NCBI GenBank assembly: GCA_027019175.1
Contig: JALUXB010000005.1
Coordinates: 1-46,470, forward strand
DNA length: 46,470 nt
Reading direction: 5' to 3'
Origin: Sulfurovum sp.
Lineage (GTDB): Bacteria; Campylobacterota; Campylobacteria; Campylobacterales; Sulfurovaceae
In this document: positions 44,214-46,470 of the stretch, in pieces
Layout: every line of letters begins with the position of its first letter
Numbering within the stretch: position 1 is the stretch's first letter
Program-made: the position numbers and the translations under genes
The notes under the pieces: model-generated
Databases searched by the model: none
Seen by the model: the letters and a program-made list of their open reading frames with translations, nothing else
Told to the model about the DNA's origin: nothing

Positions 44214-45091
44214 CGGAATGTATTGCACTGGCGTATATCACCACTCTCAAAGCCGCGTCTGAACCATGCTACGCGCTGTTTGGAACTGCCGTGTGTAAAG
44301 GCATCGGGTACAACACGGCCTGTTGCCTCTTTTTGAAGCGTATCATCGCCAATGGCACTGGCGGCATTGAGTGCTTCTTCGAGGTCGCCGGGTTCCAGCA
44401 TATGAAACTCTTTTTGGGCATAGTGTCCCCACACTCCTGCATAACAGTCCGCCTGCAGCTCTACTTTGACCTGCAGGGCATTGGCCGCTTTGCTCCTGCC
44501 ACCCCACTTCTGTTTAAGTTTTTGAACTTTGTCAAGTGTTCCGACAAGATCCTGCACATGGTGACCGATCTCATGGGCAAGTACATACGCCTGGGCGAAG
44601 TCACCGGGCGCATTATGACGCTTGGCAAGTTCATCAAAAAAGCCAAGATCCAGATAGACTTTCTTGTCAGCCGGACAGTAAAACGGCCCCATCTGTGACT
44701 GCGCACCACCGCAACCGCTCTGCGTATGCCCGCGATAAAGTACCAGCACCGGTTCTTTGTAACGCAGTCCATATCGAGGGAGCAGTGTACCCCAGACTCT
44801 CTCCGTACTTCTCAGCACTTTTTTAATGAATACAGCCCGTTGTGCATCGACCTGTTTGTTCACCGGTGCCGAGGAAGACCCGCCAATCCCTATCACTCTT
44901 AACGGGTTGTATCCCATCAGATATGCTGCAACACCCGCACCAATCAGCAGTAACCCGAGTTTTGAGCGTAACAACGGACGGATCAGCGGCCAAAGCATCA
45001 TCATGGTACGCATATCCATACGTCCGCCGCCACCACTGCTTGCCCTTCGGTCTTCTACATTCCGGCTCTCTTCTTCTCCATCCAGACGCAT
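44210..45091 (-). CDS. ypfJ: YpfJ-type neutral zinc metallopeptidase
   Basis: 293 aa (PF04228). A Gly/Arg-rich N-terminus with RRASSGGGG, one membrane helix (KLGLLLIGAGVAAYLMGY), and an extracytoplasmic domain. The metal motif is VLAHEIGHHVQDLVG. Other conserved parts are SGCGGAQSQMGPFYCPADKKVYLDLGFF and LQADCYAGVWGHYAQ (third ligand Glu/Asp region). The substrate of this family is unknown. I use the second of two adjacent ATGs (45091), with GGAG five bases upstream. Divergent from dnaX. Confidence 0.93.
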   Translation of the reverse strand: MRLDGEEESRNVEDRRASSGGGGRMDMRTMMMLWPLIRPLLRSKLGLLLIGAGVAAYLMGYNPLRVIGIGGSSSAPVNKQVDAQRAVFIKKVLRSTERVWGTLLPRYGLRYKEPVLVLYRGHTQSGCGGAQSQMGPFYCPADKKVYLDLGFFDELAKRHNAPGDFAQAYVLAHEIGHHVQDLVGTLDKVQKLKQKWGGRSKAANALQVKVELQADCYAGVWGHYAQKEFHMLEPGDLEEALNAASAIGDDTLQKEATGRVVPDAFTHGSSKQRVAWFRRGFESGDIRQCNTFR

Positions 45092-45118
45092 CATTTCTCC
45101 ATAAGGTTTTCTTATTGC

Positions 45119-45127
45119 ATTATACCA
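45119..45127 (-). promoter_or_regulatory. Extended -10 promoter of ypfJ
   Basis: TGG-TATAAT on the minus strand (45127-45119), 27 bases before the gene. Confidence 0.6.
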
Positions 45128-45145
45128 ACCGAAAGTAAAATTTGA

Positions 45146-45157
45146 CTACAATTGTAG
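45146..45157. promoter_or_regulatory. 12-base palindrome in the ypfJ-dnaX intergenic region
   Basis: CTACAATTGTAG, perfectly symmetric, 21 bases before the dnaX start. It may be an operator or contain a -10 (TACAAT) for dnaX. Confidence 0.35.
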
Positions 45158-45178
45158 GACTAAAAAGAAGGAGATACT

Positions 45179-46470
45179 GTGTCATTAGCGCTTGCCAGAA
45201 AGTACCGCCCTGCCACCTTCAGCGACCTGATCGGGCAGGAGTCCGTCTCACAAACACTCTCTCTTGCGCTTGACAACGGACGCCTCTCCCATGCCTATCT
45301 TTTCTCGGGACTCCGCGGAAGCGGGAAAACCTCTACGGCACGGATATTTGCCAAAGCGCTTCTGTGTGAAAAGGGGACAAGTTCCCACCCCTGCGGCGAG
45401 TGTACCCACTGCATTATGGCAGCAGAGAACCGCCATATGGACATCATCGAAATGGATGCGGCTAGCAACCGCGGGATCGATGATATCAAAGACCTCATCG
45501 AACACACCAAATACAAACCAAGTTCCGCACGCTTTAAGATTTTCATTATCGACGAAGTGCATATGCTTACCAATCAGGCGTTCAACGCGCTGCTTAAAAC
45601 CCTTGAAGAGCCGCCGGATTTCGTGAAGTTCATTCTGGCAACCACCGATCCGCTGAAACTTCCGGCAACCATTCTCTCCAGAACGCAGCACTTCCGGTTC
45701 AAAAAGATTCCACAAAATCTGGTTCAAAAGCATCTTGAACACATTTTGAACCTTGAAGGCATCGGTTTTGACAAAGAAGCTGTCGAGATCATTGCCAGAA
45801 CCGGGGCGGGCAGCCTCAGAGATTCACTCACTCTGCTTGACCAGGCTATTGTCTATTCACAGGGACATGTCGATGTGGGTACCGTCACAGGTATGCTCGG
45901 CATCATTGAACCAAGCCTGCTTGAAAACCTGATAGAAAGCATTGTGCAAAAAGATACCGGTGCGGTACTGGCATTTCTCAAACTTGCCTCCGACTATGAA
46001 GCGGAGATGATCTTAGACGAGCTTACCCTCTATCTAAAAAGCCTGCTGCTTGAAAACGGCGGGAAGCTGACACCAATGATCATCGAGCGCTTTTTCCGGG
46101 TCATTGCCGAATCGAAAAACCTGCTTTCATTGGGAAGTGATGGTGAATTCGTTCTCTCTCTGGCACTCTTTAAAATGATGGAGGCACTACAGATCAAAGA
46201 CATCGATACGATGATCAAAGGGCTTGAGCAGGAACTTAAAGGAGTGGAGGTCAGTGAAATTGTTGTCACCACACCCGCGCCAGATCTCTCCTCCCCCAAA
46301 GAGGTGATCACGATTACCGAAGAGGAGATCGTTGCGACCATCCCGGAAATGGCAAACTCAGTGAGTAGTGAGCAGGGAGCAGGGAGCAGTGAAATAGGTG
46401 TAGAAAAGAGTGTTGCGTCTGTTATTCCTGAAGAAAATGTGGAACCTAAGCCCGTTTTGGAAACTACCTC
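45179..46470 (+). CDS. dnaX: DNA polymerase III subunit gamma/tau, 3' end cut by window edge
   Basis: 430 codons visible. AAA+ clamp-loader ATPase that opens the beta clamp. LARKYRPATFSDLIGQ at the start, Walker A GLRGSGKTSTA (residues about 43-53), zinc module CEKGTSSHPCGECTHC, Walker B FIIDEVHML, and sensor 1 LATTDPLKLPATILSR. Starts on GTG 45179 with AAGGAG five bases upstream. Residues about 395-405 (VSSEQGAGSSE) come from a heptamer array. The tau tail continues past the edge, and no frameshift site is seen in what is present. Confidence 0.96.
   Translation, partial: MSLALARKYRPATFSDLIGQESVSQTLSLALDNGRLSHAYLFSGLRGSGKTSTARIFAKALLCEKGTSSHPCGECTHCIMAAENRHMDIIEMDAASNRGIDDIKDLIEHTKYKPSSARFKIFIIDEVHMLTNQAFNALLKTLEEPPDFVKFILATTDPLKLPATILSRTQHFRFKKIPQNLVQKHLEHILNLEGIGFDKEAVEIIARTGAGSLRDSLTLLDQAIVYSQGHVDVGTVTGMLGIIEPSLLENLIESIVQKDTGAVLAFLKLASDYEAEMILDELTLYLKSLLLENGGKLTPMIIERFFRVIAESKNLLSLGSDGEFVLSLALFKMMEALQIKDIDTMIKGLEQELKGVEVSEIVVTTPAPDLSSPKEVITITEEEIVATIPEMANSVSSEQGAGSSEIGVEKSVASVIPEENVEPKPVLETT
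46361..46394. repeat. Heptamer array inside dnaX, AGTGAGC/AGGGAGC class
   Basis: GTGAGTA, GTGAGCA, GGGAGCA, GGGAGCA, GTGAAA. In frame it encodes VSSEQGAGSSE in the linker after the ATPase core. The first 20 bases match the array in mfd. Confidence 0.9.

Noticed and set aside
45179-46470. Programmed frameshift site producing a short gamma form of DnaX
   Set aside because: No A-rich slippery heptamer followed by a hairpin is visible in the part present. The downstream part is outside the window.

Overview
The window looks like a chromosomal segment of a Campylobacterota (Epsilonproteobacteria) bacterium, most like the sulfur-oxidising Sulfurovum/Sulfurimonas group. The grounds are gene content and order: a CosR/HsrA-type orphan response regulator, a leuS-lptE-folC run, and an infB-rbfA-rimP run preceded by thrB and ylxR. 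Promoters also often have an extended -10 box with A/T-rich runs instead of a clear -35. The genus is an inference from memory. No phage, insertion sequence, rRNA or CRISPR was seen. No stretch over 300 bases lacks a gene; the longest gaps are 5010-5278 and 2321-2515.

Left part (1-7060): the 5' part of serS runs off the left edge. Next come a two-gene HTH plus nucleotidyltransferase module with its own promoter and a candidate operator, a tRNA with anticodon CAU, and a small glutaredoxin. groES-groEL follow on the plus strand with an inverted repeat beside their promoter. A membrane PAS-GGDEF-EAL protein follows on the minus strand.

Middle part (7136-20651): fourteen consecutive minus-strand genes, mostly overlapping or a few bases apart. 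In transcription order they are nadA, nadC, nrnA-like, an M23 peptidase, lpxC, tsaB-like, thrB, ylxR, infB, rbfA, rimP, ribD, ubiE/menG and xseA. They cover NAD synthesis, lipid A, translation and ribosome maturation, riboflavin and menaquinone. A good internal promoter lies before lpxC.

Plus-strand block (20751-24416): plsY, folB, the CosR/HsrA-like regulator, a 2[4Fe-4S] ferredoxin and ppx/gppA. It faces bamA, which is divergent from tyrA.

Bat block (27788-36625, minus): moxR, DUF58, DUF4381-like, two von Willebrand genes, a TPR/lysine-rich gene, batD, and a DUF389 protein fused to a degenerate lipid-kinase-like domain. Right part: mfd, folC, lptE-like, leuS and a ypfJ-type zinc peptidase on the minus strand, then the start of dnaX on the plus strand.

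Two repeat families cut across this otherwise ordinary gene set. One is a REP/BIME-like palindrome with an outer GTAG tetranucleotide, found at four loci. The other is a set of heptanucleotide tandem arrays at about eleven places. Some arrays lie between genes and form composite elements with a hairpin; others lie inside folC, mfd, dnaX and lptE, where they encode short inserted peptides or part of a signal peptide.
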